A stretch of 32,652 nt of DNA from Methanomassiliicoccales archaeon (lineage in GTDB: Archaea; Thermoplasmatota; Thermoplasmata; Methanomassiliicoccales; UBA472): NCBI GenBank assembly GCA_028682915.1, contig JAJRAN010000074.1:1-32652 (forward strand), given 5' to 3'. Position 1 is the stretch's first letter; every line of letters begins with the position of its first letter. The position numbers were made by a program, and so were the translations under genes. A model generated the notes under the pieces. The model did not search any database and was not told where the DNA came from. It saw only the letters and a list, made by a program, of their open reading frames with translations. This document shows, piece after piece, positions 16,210 to 24,093 of this stretch.

Positions 16210-16229
16210 CCCTGGCCGATGACCAATCG

Positions 16230-17021
16230 ATGAAAGCCAAGGCGAGAATCGGCATCATAGGCGGCACTGGCGTCTATGACCCGGAGCTGTTCAAGCTCAA
16301 GCAGACCGTTAAGCTCTCCACGCCCTATGGGGCACCCTCCGATGAGATCCAGATCGGGGAGATCGAGGGCGTCTCGGTGGCATTCCTGCAACGTCACGGG
16401 AAGGAGCATATCTTTCCGCCCCACATGGTGAACTACCGCGCCAACCTTTGGGCGCTGAAGCAATGCGGGGTGGAGCGCGTGGTCTCTCCCTGCGCCGTCG
16501 GGTCCCTGCAGGAGGAGTTCAAGCCTGGCCAGATCGCCATCGTCGACCAGTTCATCGATTTCACCAAGAAGCGCGATTACACGTTTTTCGATGGCGCGCA
16601 GACCGTGCACATATCCACCGCCGACCCCATCTGCACCGAGCTCAGGGAGCTGTTCATCAAGGAGGCCAGGCGACTGAAAATCCCTCATCACAAGGATGGA
16701 ACCTACGTCTGCATCGAAGGCCCCCGCTTCTCCACCCGGGCGGAGTCGCGCATGTTCCGGGCCTTCGCCGACGTGATAGGGATGACCCTCTGCCCGGAGA
16801 TCCAGCTGGCCAGAGAGCTGGAGATGTGCTACGTGTCCCTGGCCATGATCACCGATTACGACGTATGGGCCGAGCATCCAGTCGACGTCGAAACCATACT
16901 CCGGACCATGGCGGAGAACATGGACAAGATCAAGGCGCTGGTCCAGGCCGCCCTTCCCAAGATACCGGAACCAAGGAAGCGGTGCGAGTGCCCCAAGACC
17001 CTCGAGGCCGCCGGCGCCTGA
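16230..17021 (+). CDS. mtnP: S-methyl-5'-thioadenosine phosphorylase
   Basis: Splits methylthioadenosine with phosphate into adenine and methylthioribose 1-phosphate, recycling the by-product of polyamine synthesis. The protein is 263 residues. Motifs are IGIIGGTGVYDPELF (phosphate loop), RHGKEHIFPPHMVNYRANLWALK, and CIEGPRFSTRAESRMFRAFADVIGMTLCPE, followed by MITDYDVW with the purine-contacting Asp residues. The C-terminus has a CEC motif that recalls the CxC found in the disulfide-rich archaeal MTAPII enzymes. Related enzymes act on methylthioinosine or purine nucleosides, so the exact purine base is less sure. Transcription appears leaderless and monocistronic. Confidence 0.9.
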   Translation: MKAKARIGIIGGTGVYDPELFKLKQTVKLSTPYGAPSDEIQIGEIEGVSVAFLQRHGKEHIFPPHMVNYRANLWALKQCGVERVVSPCAVGSLQEEFKPGQIAIVDQFIDFTKKRDYTFFDGAQTVHISTADPICTELRELFIKEARRLKIPHHKDGTYVCIEGPRFSTRAESRMFRAFADVIGMTLCPEIQLARELEMCYVSLAMITDYDVWAEHPVDVETILRTMAENMDKIKALVQAALPKIPEPRKRCECPKTLEAAGA

Positions 17022-17052
17022 GCGCTTGGTTATTAGAGGGCCCTCAAATAAC

Positions 17053-17062
17053 CTATATAAAT
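17053..17062 (+). promoter_or_regulatory. TATA box for response-regulator gene
   Basis: CTATATAAAT is an almost ideal archaeal TATA box. Start of transcription near 17080-17085 leaves a leader of about 50 bases, with GGCGAGAAGG just before ATG 17136. Confidence 0.7.
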
Positions 17063-17135
17063 ATCACAAAAACATCCAATGCCGTAGGATGCACTAGCAA
17101 ACCTCTTCCCATTCACGATTAGGGCGAGAAGGCAC

Positions 17136-18464
17136 ATGACGACCATCCAGGCCGCGGTCATCGATGACGAGGAGCCGATGCTCGAGCTAGCCAAGGCCTT
17201 GCTGGAGATCGATGGCGATGTCCAGGTCGACGCGTTCGAGGTGGTCTGGGACGCCTTCTCGGCATTGAGCCACAGGACGTACGATGTAGTAGTGTGCGAC
17301 TACCAGATGCCGGAGATGGACGGCCTGCAAGTGCTCCGGACCCTGCGGGAGAACGGCAGCCATGTGCCCTTCATACTATTCACGGGCAAGGGCCGAGAGG
17401 AGGTGGCCATCGAGGCGCTCAACCTCGGCGCCGACCGCTACATCCAGAAGGGCGGGGATCCCAAGGCCCAGTTCATCGAGCTCAAGCACGCCGTGGTCCA
17501 GCTGCACCAGCGGGTCCAGACGGAGAGCGAGCTGCTGGAGAGCAAGCGGGAGCTCGAGGTGCTGTACCATGCCACGGAGGAGCTGGTGGGGGACCACGAC
17601 CTCCGCGAGATCTCCCAGACCATCTTCAAGGCCATACCCCTGGCCATGCAGACGGACGCCATGATGCTGACCTCCTACGATCAGAAGACCAATTCCATCT
17701 ACACCGAGGCGGCGTGGTCCAACGGCAAGATGCTCGATGCCACGAGGTTCCCTCCCGTGGGCCTGGATCACGAGGGGCATGGGACCCAGAGCCAGGTCAT
17801 CAGGTCGGGGAAGCCCCTCATCATCCCGGACTACCAGGCGTTGATCAAGGCCACTTCCTCCGACTATCACCTGGACGAGGAGGGTAAGGCACAGAAGCCG
17901 GCCAGGGAGATCACCGACCAGGCGAGGTCGGCGATACTTGTCCCCTTGAAGCGCGAAGACCAGGTGATCGGGGTGCTGTCGGTGATATCGGACTACAAGG
18001 GGGCGTTCTCCGAGGGGCACCTCAGGTTCCTGGAGCCGTTGGCCGGGAGCGCCGCGGCGGCCATATCCCTATCCAGGATGCATCAGGAGGAGGCTCTGGA
18101 GCTCGACCGCAGAGGATTGGCGGAGCACCAGCGCCTGCTCATGGAGGCGATGATAGAGGCGAGCGAGGAAGGCATAATGGTCTGGCACCTGGGCCGCGGG
18201 ACGGAGGAGTACCACCCGGTGATATGGAACCGCGCCTCGGCCATTCTGCTGCTCGGAAAGGAGGAGGGAAGCTTCACCACCCTCAAGGATTGCTCCCAGG
18301 GGCTAAGCCAGGACCTGGACGCATTGGCCCGCGAGGTCGGCCGCACCAGCAACCAGGTCAAGGTGCTGGTGGTGCGCGAGGGGGCTCCGGACCGTCAGCT
18401 GATGGAGGTCTCCATCACCCCCCTGGACTCGGAGCATATCGGCTTCATCGTCGCGCCGAAGTGA
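17136..18464 (+). CDS. Response regulator with REC, GAF and PAS-like domains
   Basis: A signalling protein of 442 residues. Residues 5-125 are a receiver domain: VIDDEEP acidic pocket, VVVCDYQMPEMDG with phospho-acceptor Asp55, LFTGKG, and Lys105 in RYIQKGG. A linker helix (about 125-150) is followed by a GAF domain (about 150-310) with AAAAISLSRMH at its end. The last ~100 residues (ASEEGIMVWHLGRG... to TPLDSEHIGFIV) look like a diverged PAS-type sensor fold. There is no histidine-kinase core and no DNA-binding domain, so it likely acts by protein contact in a phosphorelay, a pattern common in methanogens. No cognate kinase lies in the window. It converges with the peroxiredoxin gene, three bases between stops. 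Confidence 0.87.
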   Translation: MTTIQAAVIDDEEPMLELAKALLEIDGDVQVDAFEVVWDAFSALSHRTYDVVVCDYQMPEMDGLQVLRTLRENGSHVPFILFTGKGREEVAIEALNLGADRYIQKGGDPKAQFIELKHAVVQLHQRVQTESELLESKRELEVLYHATEELVGDHDLREISQTIFKAIPLAMQTDAMMLTSYDQKTNSIYTEAAWSNGKMLDATRFPPVGLDHEGHGTQSQVIRSGKPLIIPDYQALIKATSSDYHLDEEGKAQKPAREITDQARSAILVPLKREDQVIGVLSVISDYKGAFSEGHLRFLEPLAGSAAAAISLSRMHQEEALELDRRGLAEHQRLLMEAMIEASEEGIMVWHLGRGTEEYHPVIWNRASAILLLGKEEGSFTTLKDCSQGLSQDLDALAREVGRTSNQVKVLVVREGAPDRQLMEVSITPLDSEHIGFIVAPK

Positions 18465-18467
18465 GCC

Positions 18468-18929
18468 CTACTTGTTGATCTCCTTCAGGATGCGCAGCCC
18501 TTCCTCTATGTGCTTCTTCGGCTGCATCTGCGATGAGAAGACCATGCGGATGACCCCTTGCTTGTCGACGAGGAAGGTGACCCTTCCTGGGGTGTGCGCC
18601 AAGCCCCAAGCGCCGTACATGTCCCGGACCTTATTCTCGGTGTCGGCGAGGAGCTTGAAGGGGAGCTCGTGCTCGACGGCGAACTCCTTGTGCGTCTTGA
18701 CGTCGTCAGCGGAGATCCCGATGACCTCGGCGCCATTGGCCAGGAACTGCTCGTGCATGTCCCTGAACTCGTGCGCCTCCATGGTGCAGCCGGTCGTGAA
18801 ATCCTTGGGATAGAAGTAGATGACCAGCGCCTTCTTTCCTATCAAGGATCCCACGTCGACCGAATTCCCGTCCTGGTCCGGCAATGCGAACGCAGGGGCC
18901 TTGTCCCCGACCTTGAGCGTCTTGCCCAA
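18468..18929 (-). CDS. Peroxiredoxin, BCP/PrxQ type, 1-Cys form
   Basis: Thiol peroxidase that reduces hydrogen peroxide and organic peroxides. The protein is 153 residues. The active site is YFYPKDFTTGCTMEAHEFRD, with the peroxidatic Cys48. The usual resolving Cys five residues later is His here, and no second Cys exists anywhere in the protein. It must therefore be recycled by an outside thiol. The start is TTG 18929 behind a strong GAGGTGG ribosome-binding site. It is divergent from the small unknown gene at 18986, with overlapping promoters. The stop is TAG. Confidence 0.92.
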   Translation of the reverse strand: MGKTLKVGDKAPAFALPDQDGNSVDVGSLIGKKALVIYFYPKDFTTGCTMEAHEFRDMHEQFLANGAEVIGISADDVKTHKEFAVEHELPFKLLADTENKVRDMYGAWGLAHTPGRVTFLVDKQGVIRMVFSSQMQPKKHIEEGLRILKEINK

Positions 18930-18956
18930 ATTTCCACCTCAAAGCAAGAGACGGGC

Positions 18957-18968
18957 CTTATTTCATAA
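18957..18968. promoter_or_regulatory. Shared AT-rich divergent promoter
   Basis: CTTATTTCATAA lies between two divergent genes. Read on the plus strand, it is centred about 25 bases before ATG 18986 (leaderless). Read on the minus strand, it would start transcription just upstream of the GAGGTGG site of the peroxiredoxin gene. Confidence 0.5.
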
Positions 18969-18985
18969 TGGTTTTGGCGAGCATT

Positions 18986-19234
18986 ATGGGGGGCGAAAGG
19001 AATTCCTACGTCGATAAGATGAGCTGTTACCTTAGGCATCTGCGGGCGGAGCTGGAGCAGGCAGGGATCATGATCGACGAGGAGAGCCGAAAGAAGCTGG
19101 ACCAGGCCATTCATCGGGTTGTGGGCGTGGAGTACAAGGATTGCCCCAAGGCCTGGAAGGGAGTGAAGGCGCGCATGGCCTCGGACAAGAAGGCTTTCAT
19201 GGCCAAGGTCAAGAAGGAGTTGGAGGAGGCGTAG
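18986..19234 (+). CDS. Small conserved-looking protein, unknown function
   Basis: A protein of 82 residues, charged and probably all helical (SYVDKMSCYLRHLRAELEQAG...SRKKLDQAIHRVVGV...KKAFMAKVKKELEEA). Two cysteines are present and there is no membrane segment. The ORF track starts at 18968, but the TATA-like sequence there predicts transcription start at about 18985, so ATG 18986 (MGGERNSYVDKM) is preferred. I do not recognise a family. It is divergent from peroxiredoxin and convergent with gcvH, with three bases between the stops. A stress-related role is possible only by position. Confidence 0.6.
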   Translation: MGGERNSYVDKMSCYLRHLRAELEQAGIMIDEESRKKLDQAIHRVVGVEYKDCPKAWKGVKARMASDKKAFMAKVKKELEEA

Positions 19235-19237
19235 CGC

Positions 19238-19621
19238 CTACTCCTCGATGACGCGCTTGTAGGCCGCCGCGTCCAGCATGCCCTTGACCTCACCGGGGTC
19301 GGACATCTTCACCACGGCCAGCCATCCCTTCTCATAGGGGCTCTCGTTGATCCATTGGGGCGAGTCCTCCAGCGGCTTGTTCGCCTCGACCACCTCTCCG
19401 GTCACGGGAGAATAAATGTCGGATACGGTCTTCACGCTCTCCACGACGCCCAAGGAGTCGCCCTTCTTCACCTTCTTACCGACCTTGGGTAGCTCCACGT
19501 AGACTATCTCGGTCAGCTCATGCTGGGCGTGGTCCGTGATGCCGACCCGGGCGTTAGCGCCCTCGACCTTCAGCCACTCGTGCTCCTTGGTGTAATGAAG
19601 CCCATCTGGTACCGAACTCAT
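19238..19621 (-). CDS. gcvH: Glycine cleavage system H protein
   Basis: Lipoyl carrier protein of the glycine cleavage system. With the start at ATG 19621 (MSSVPDGLHYTKEHEWLKVEG) it has 127 residues, nearly identical in length and opening to E. coli GcvH. The lipoylated lysine is in VVESVKTVSDIYSPVTGEVVEANKPL. The ORF track begins at 19693 and another ATG exists at 19648. A TATA-like CTATATCTC at 19653-19662 on the minus strand puts transcription start near 19632, which supports 19621. No gcvP, gcvT or lipoate genes are nearby, so it may serve genes elsewhere or another lipoate-relay role. Confidence 0.9.
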   Translation of the reverse strand: MSSVPDGLHYTKEHEWLKVEGANARVGITDHAQHELTEIVYVELPKVGKKVKKGDSLGVVESVKTVSDIYSPVTGEVVEANKPLEDSPQWINESPYEKGWLAVVKMSDPGEVKGMLDAAAYKRVIEE

Positions 19622-19652
19622 CTCTGTCCCCGGGGCGTAATTGGCCATGCCA

Positions 19653-19662
19653 GAGATATAGG
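19653..19662 (-). promoter_or_regulatory. TATA-like box of gcvH
   Basis: CCTATATCTC on the minus strand, with predicted start about 11 bases before ATG 19621. It decides between the three possible start codons. Confidence 0.45.
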
Positions 19663-19705
19663 TTTTGATGCAGGTCATAGCTGAACAAGGCATTTTGAAG
19701 GTTCT

Positions 19706-19714
19706 AAAAAAAAA
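19706..19714 (-). terminator. T9 tract, probable terminator of the small membrane ORF
   Basis: Nine consecutive T on the minus strand lie about 130 bases downstream of the 45-residue ORF at 19845-19982. Archaeal RNA polymerase terminates at such T runs. The tract also sits just upstream of gcvH. Confidence 0.4.
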
Positions 19715-19844
19715 TCTTAGAGTATTGAAAACGACTCCATCAAAGTAAATGAATGAGGCCTATGCGCAACGAAGCTCACTGGCCTGCTCTACACAACAAG
19801 CCAATTCCCTTGATTTTCCTTCGCAAATTTCTCCGGGAGGTGTA

Positions 19845-19982
19845 TCAAATCATCCCTATCAATAAAAGAATGATGATAACTATCGCTAGAGCGATCAAAC
19901 CTATCCAACCGGGAGTCCACCTATCCTGAGCTATAGGACCTCCTCCGATCTCTCTTGACCAGCCTCTCTTGCTATTGCCCAT
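19845..19982 (-). CDS. 45-residue single-helix membrane protein, unannotated small ORF
   Basis: This ORF is too short for the supplied track. On the minus strand, ATG 19982 opens MGNSKRGWSREIGGG, continues PIAQDRWTPG, and ends in one very hydrophobic helix, WIGLIALAIVIIILLLIGMI, followed by TGA. Charged residues precede the helix, so an N-in or hairpin-free single-pass membrane protein is expected. A TATA-like CTTAAG near 20012-20017 would start transcription about 8 bases before the ATG, and a T9 tract lies downstream. The GC content is lower than in flanking genes. No family is recognised. The region between 19694 and 20150 shows nothing else convincing. Confidence 0.55.
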   Translation of the reverse strand: MGNSKRGWSREIGGGPIAQDRWTPGWIGLIALAIVIIILLLIGMI

Positions 19983-20154
19983 CCAATACCTATTATCACA
20001 ATTGACTCAGGAACCTTAAGAATTGGCATGGATGTATGGGGATCAGGCTAGTAGAATCAGAAGCTTGGATCGTGAATGGAAGGTATGCGCAGCAAGTACA
20101 TGCAGCATCAGTTCATAATGTAATTTATGGACACGATTTTGAAACTGGAAAATG

Positions 20155-20162
20155 CTTTATAT
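20155..20162 (+). promoter_or_regulatory. TATA box inside the over-called hypF start
   Basis: CTTTATAT is centred about 32 bases before ATG 20191 and 3-10 bases after the ORF-track ATG at 20152. Transcription should begin near 20184, so the upstream ATG cannot be used. Confidence 0.65.
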
Positions 20163-20190
20163 GCATATCGGGGATGATTCCCCCACCTCT

Positions 20191-22374
20191 ATGAGAATCG
20201 TCGTACGTGGCATAGTCCAGGGCGTGGGCTTCCGCCCCACCGTTCACAGGGTGGCCACGGCCATGGGCCTCAACGGCTATGTGCAGAACAACGGCTCCAA
20301 CGTGGTCATCGAGGTGGACCGGGAGGCGGACGAGTTCGTGAGTAGGCTGAAGGCCCAGCTCCCGCCCTTGGCCAAAATCGAATCCCTCGAGGTCGAGGAG
20401 GGGCTGCCACCTGGCGAGCTCGGCAAGGGGTTCAGGATCGTGCCCAGCCAGAAGGGGATGCGCGGGGTGGGGATACCGAACGATGTGGCCCTCTGCGAAA
20501 ATTGCCGTAGGGAGCTCTTCGATGGCGAGGACAGGAGATACCTCTACCCTTTCACCAACTGCACCGATTGCGGCGCTCGCTTCTCCATAATCGAGGACCT
20601 GCCGTACGACCGCGAGAAGACGTCTATGCGGGCATTCCCCATGTGCCAGGAGTGCAAGGAGGAGTACGATGACCCCTCGGACCGGCGATTCCACCATCAG
20701 ACCATATCCTGCCCGCGCTGCGGGCCGACCTTCTACCTCATGGACAAGGAGGGCAGGAGGATGGAAGGACCGCCGATACCGACCTTCGCCTCCTTGCTGG
20801 AGGAGGGCAGGATAGGCGTCTGCAAGGGCTGGGGGGGCATGCACATCTGCTGCACCTTGAACACTCTGCCGAGGCTCCGCCTCTGGTACCGCCGGAAGGA
20901 GAAGCCTTTCGCGGTCATGGTGCGTGACATAGATGCCGTCAGGCGTTATGGCAACCCCGATGAATTCGAGAGCGAGCACCTTCGATCCAGCCATAGGCCC
21001 ATCGTTCTTGTCCCGAAGGTCGAGAGCCAAATGACCGAGGCCATCTCCCCCGGCCTCGGCAATATCGGGCTCTTCCTGCCCTACACAGAGATGCAAACCC
21101 TGCTCTTCTCCTACCTGGACGAGGACGCCCTGGTGATGACCTCGGCCAACGTACCAAGCGAGCCGATGGTGCTCAGTGACGAGGATGCCCTGTCGTTGGG
21201 GGCGGAGTGCTACCTCATGCACGACCGCGAGATCGTGAACCGCTGCGATGACTCGGTCCTCAGGACCTTCGGGAAGAGCACCTTCTTCATCCGCAAGTCG
21301 CGGGGCCACATTCCATCTCATATCGAGCTAGGCCTCGGCGGGACGGCGCTGGGGGTCGGGGCGCAGGAGCACATCTCCGGCGCTGTGGCATATGGTGGAC
21401 GGGCCCATCTCACCCAATACATCGGTGACGGCTCCTCCTACGGCGTGATGGAGTTCCTGGAGAGCGCCCTGGATTACCAGATGAGGCTGCTGGGGGTGAG
21501 GGAGGTCCAGGCGGTGGCCGTGGACCTGCACCCTGGCTATAGCACCAGGCGCCTGGGCAAGAGGCTGGCTGAGGAGAAGGGGGCGGGGATCGTCGAGGTA
21601 CAGCATCACCACGCCCACGCCGCCGCCCTGATGGTCGATGCTGGCCTGGAGGAGATGGCGGTCCTGACGCTCGACGGGACCGGATACGGGGCGGACGGGG
21701 TGGCGTGGGGAGGGGAGGTCCTCATCTCCGACTTTGACTCGTACAAGCGGGTCGGGCACCTGCAGGAGTTCCCCTTGCTGGGGGGCGAGAAGGCGGTGTA
21801 CGACGTCCGCCGCCTGGCATTCTCTCTGGCCGAGGCGGGAGGGCTCGAGACCAGTTACTTCGAGGAACGGGAGGCGGAGATCATGCGCAAGATGGCGCCC
21901 TCCTCCCCTCGGACCACGGCCATGGGCAGGCTCCTGGACGCCGTCTCCTGCCAGCTCGGCGTCTGCGAGTACCGTTCCTACGATGGTGAGCCAGCGATGA
22001 AGCTCGAGCCCCTCTTGGAAAGGGGGAGGGACTCGGTCCCCATACCGATATCGAGGCGAGGGAACATCATCCATACCGCGGAGATGTTCAAGGCCATGGC
22101 CGAGGCCAAGGGAAGGCCGGAGGACAAGGCGCGCTCCTTGGTGAAGGCGGTTATGGGGGGGCTGGTGGATATTGCGGTCGAAGCGGCGCGGGACAAGGGC
22201 GTGGGGAGCGTCGGAATAAGCGGCGGCGTCTCCTACAACCGAGCCATCAGCTCCATGGCCAAGGAGCTCGTCGAAGCCCAAGGCCTGAAGTTTGTGTGCC
22301 ATGACCGGCTGCCCAACGGGGACGGTTGCATCGCGGTCGGGCAATGCGCGATAGCATTGAAAAGGATGAAGTGA
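20191..22374 (+). CDS. hypF: Carbamoyltransferase HypF, NiFe-hydrogenase maturation
   Basis: Uses carbamoyl phosphate and ATP to make the thiocyanate group on HypE, the source of the cyanide ligands of NiFe-hydrogenases. It has 727 residues from ATG 20191 (MRIVVRGIVQGVGFRP). Domains in order: acylphosphatase-like (1-90; GIVQGVGFRPTVHRVA), two zinc fingers (CENC...CTDC and CQEC...CPRC, about 95-185), YrdC-like (about 190-375; KEKPFAVMV, MTSANVPSEPM) and the Kae1-like carbamoyltransferase (about 380-727; VQHHHAHAAALM, LDGTGYGADG, SGGVSYN). No hydrogenase or other hyp gene is in the window. All motifs are intact, so the organism should have at least one NiFe-hydrogenase. Confidence 0.95.
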   Translation: MRIVVRGIVQGVGFRPTVHRVATAMGLNGYVQNNGSNVVIEVDREADEFVSRLKAQLPPLAKIESLEVEEGLPPGELGKGFRIVPSQKGMRGVGIPNDVALCENCRRELFDGEDRRYLYPFTNCTDCGARFSIIEDLPYDREKTSMRAFPMCQECKEEYDDPSDRRFHHQTISCPRCGPTFYLMDKEGRRMEGPPIPTFASLLEEGRIGVCKGWGGMHICCTLNTLPRLRLWYRRKEKPFAVMVRDIDAVRRYGNPDEFESEHLRSSHRPIVLVPKVESQMTEAISPGLGNIGLFLPYTEMQTLLFSYLDEDALVMTSANVPSEPMVLSDEDALSLGAECYLMHDREIVNRCDDSVLRTFGKSTFFIRKSRGHIPSHIELGLGGTALGVGAQEHISGAVAYGGRAHLTQYIGDGSSYGVMEFLESALDYQMRLLGVREVQAVAVDLHPGYSTRRLGKRLAEEKGAGIVEVQHHHAHAAALMVDAGLEEMAVLTLDGTGYGADGVAWGGEVLISDFDSYKRVGHLQEFPLLGGEKAVYDVRRLAFSLAEAGGLETSYFEEREAEIMRKMAPSSPRTTAMGRLLDAVSCQLGVCEYRSYDGEPAMKLEPLLERGRDSVPIPISRRGNIIHTAEMFKAMAEAKGRPEDKARSLVKAVMGGLVDIAVEAARDKGVGSVGISGGVSYNRAISSMAKELVEAQGLKFVCHDRLPNGDGCIAVGQCAIALKRMK

Positions 22375-22394
22375 ATCAGGTGGCAGGCGTACCG

Positions 22395-23399
22395 ATGCAC
22401 CGAAAGCTGCCTGCCTTGTTGCTGATATCCTTATTCCTCGTCTTCTCGCTAAGCGCCCACGCCGCAGCCGGGGCCCCTCCCGCCATTGGTACCGGACCAA
22501 CCGCGGCGCCGATGACCGGGGTGGTGATCGATTCCCCCGAAAACGGCTCGCACCTGAACGGGCTGAACATCACCGTCAGCTGGCACATGACCGGGTCGGT
22601 CGCCGCGATCCAATTCTACCTAGTGAGCGTGGACGGGGGCGGCTGGATCAACAACTCGCTCCGCACCAGCATCTCTCTGATCATGCCGCAGGAGGGAGCG
22701 CACTCTGTCCGTGTGCAAGCCTGGACGGAGATCGAGGTCGTCTACTCGGACATGGTCATCTTCTTCATGGACACCATCCCGCCGACGGTCATCGATTATC
22801 AGCCCATCGGCACCCAGGTCCCTGTCTCTGCTGAGATTGTCGTTACCTTCTCGGAGGAGATGAACAAAGACTCGGTCATCGTCACCGGCGTCCAAGGCAC
22901 CTCGACCTGGGATGGGCAGACGGTGACCGTGACCATCACCCCCTACGAGCCGCTCTTGCTCGAGCACAACTATCTGTTGATCGTCTACGGCCAAGACCTG
23001 GCCGGGAACAACCTTACCTGGTTCTCATGGAGCTTCAGCACCACCAGCCAAGGCTCCGTCACAGGCCAGGTCGTCGATGACCGTGGTGACCTGGTTGCGG
23101 ATGCAGACGTCCTCCTGCTCCACAACAACGAAGTGGTGGCCGAGACCAAGACCGACGATAACGGCCGGTTCCAGATTAGCGCCCCTGCCGGTTCCTACAA
23201 TCTTACCATTTCCAAGGACAGCATCATCGCCAAGACCGTCCCCGTGGAGATCACGGCGGGAGGGGCGCTCGACATCGGCGTTGTCCAGGTCCAACCGGCC
23301 CCTGATTACGAATGGGTCGTGATCGACGCGGTGATCGTCGTCGGCGCGCTGGGCCTCTTCTTCGTAGGCAATAGGAACCAGCGGCTTAGGAGGAAGTGA
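22395..23399 (+). CDS. Secreted/membrane Ig-like domain protein
   Basis: A protein of about 334 residues. The start ATG 22395 (MHRKLPALLLISLFLVFSLSAHAAAG) gives a classic signal peptide; the ORF-track start at 22326 would lie inside hypF. Next come an Ig-like segment (VVIDSPENGSHLNGLNITVSWHM), a Big_5/SbsA-type Ig domain (IPPTVIDYQPIGTQVPVSAEIVVTFSEEMN), a carboxypeptidase-regulatory-like domain (GSVTGQVVDDRGDLVADADVLLL...DDNGRFQISAPAGSYNLTI) and a C-terminal membrane helix with a basic tail (RNQRLRRK). This predicts an anchored surface protein. It begins 20 bases after hypF and may be co-transcribed, but a link to hydrogenase is unlikely. The binding partner is unknown. Confidence 0.8.
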   Translation: MHRKLPALLLISLFLVFSLSAHAAAGAPPAIGTGPTAAPMTGVVIDSPENGSHLNGLNITVSWHMTGSVAAIQFYLVSVDGGGWINNSLRTSISLIMPQEGAHSVRVQAWTEIEVVYSDMVIFFMDTIPPTVIDYQPIGTQVPVSAEIVVTFSEEMNKDSVIVTGVQGTSTWDGQTVTVTITPYEPLLLEHNYLLIVYGQDLAGNNLTWFSWSFSTTSQGSVTGQVVDDRGDLVADADVLLLHNNEVVAETKTDDNGRFQISAPAGSYNLTISKDSIIAKTVPVEITAGGALDIGVVQVQPAPDYEWVVIDAVIVVGALGLFFVGNRNQRLRRK

Positions 23400-23402
23400 G
23401 CC

Positions 23403-24023
23403 CTACACCTTCTCCTTGCCCGGCGCTTCCATCCCCACCAGCCTCTCGTCGGGGAACCTGGTGGTGGGGAAGGAGAAGTGCATGAGGCGGAAGGCCCACC
23501 TGCCTTCGGACCTCTGCAGCACCGCGCTGAACCTCATCGGCCATACATAGCGTTCCCCCATCATCAGCTCCATGACCACGTTGGATGCGCCCCGGGCGAT
23601 CTCCGCCACCTTCTCCTTGGCGCTGAGGTCGCCGTCCACCACCGCCTTGACGTATTTCAGGTGGTTCTCGCACACCTGCTCGTCGGGCATCACCTTCTCC
23701 ACGAAGCCGTTGCTCTCGACCCAGGCCACGTCCCCGGCCACCCTTATCTTGGCGATGGCCACGTTGAAGTAGACGTCACCCCAGTTCCGCCAGTCGTTCT
23801 CCAGCAGCTTCCTCGCCCCGCCGCTGTGGCGAGGCCATTCGGTGTCCTCAGGCAGCAGGCCACTGGTGCCGATTATGGTCACATGGCCATCGGAGGGGAA
23901 CAGCTCCTTCATGTAATAATCCAGGGAGGCAGGGTTCCTCTTCAGGTAACCGTCCTGCAGCTTCTGGAGGGCTTGCCTCACCTGTTCCTCGTCAGTGGTC
24001 CGCGCCTTCGAGCTCCGGGGCAT
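23403..24023 (-). CDS. SnoaL/NTF2-like domain protein
   Basis: A protein of 206 residues with the cone-shaped NTF2/SnoaL-like fold pattern: an N-terminal helix pair (EEQVRQALQKLQDGYLKRNPASLDYYMKELF), the core strands VTIIGTSG, VYFNVAIAKIRVAGDVAWVESNGFVEKV, and the final strands MRFSAVLQRSEGRWAFRLMHFSFPTTRF. Such proteins bind small ligands or act as enzymes on very different substrates, so no reaction can be named. There is no signal peptide. It converges with the Ig-like protein, three bases between stops, and lies downstream of the ECF operon on the same strand with a 70-base gap. Confidence 0.75.
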   Translation of the reverse strand: MPRSSKARTTDEEQVRQALQKLQDGYLKRNPASLDYYMKELFPSDGHVTIIGTSGLLPEDTEWPRHSGGARKLLENDWRNWGDVYFNVAIAKIRVAGDVAWVESNGFVEKVMPDEQVCENHLKYVKAVVDGDLSAKEKVAEIARGASNVVMELMMGERYVWPMRFSAVLQRSEGRWAFRLMHFSFPTTRFPDERLVGMEAPGKEKV

Positions 24024-24093
24024 GTACTATGGAAGGGAGGGGAGGAAGTTACAACTTTCGAAGGTGGCCTGCGCACGTCTTGTCAATACCGTA

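Noticed and set aside
20011-20120. Short plus-strand ORF starting MYGDQASRIRS before hypF
   Set aside because: Only 28 codons, no ribosome-binding site, no TATA box and no helix or domain pattern.
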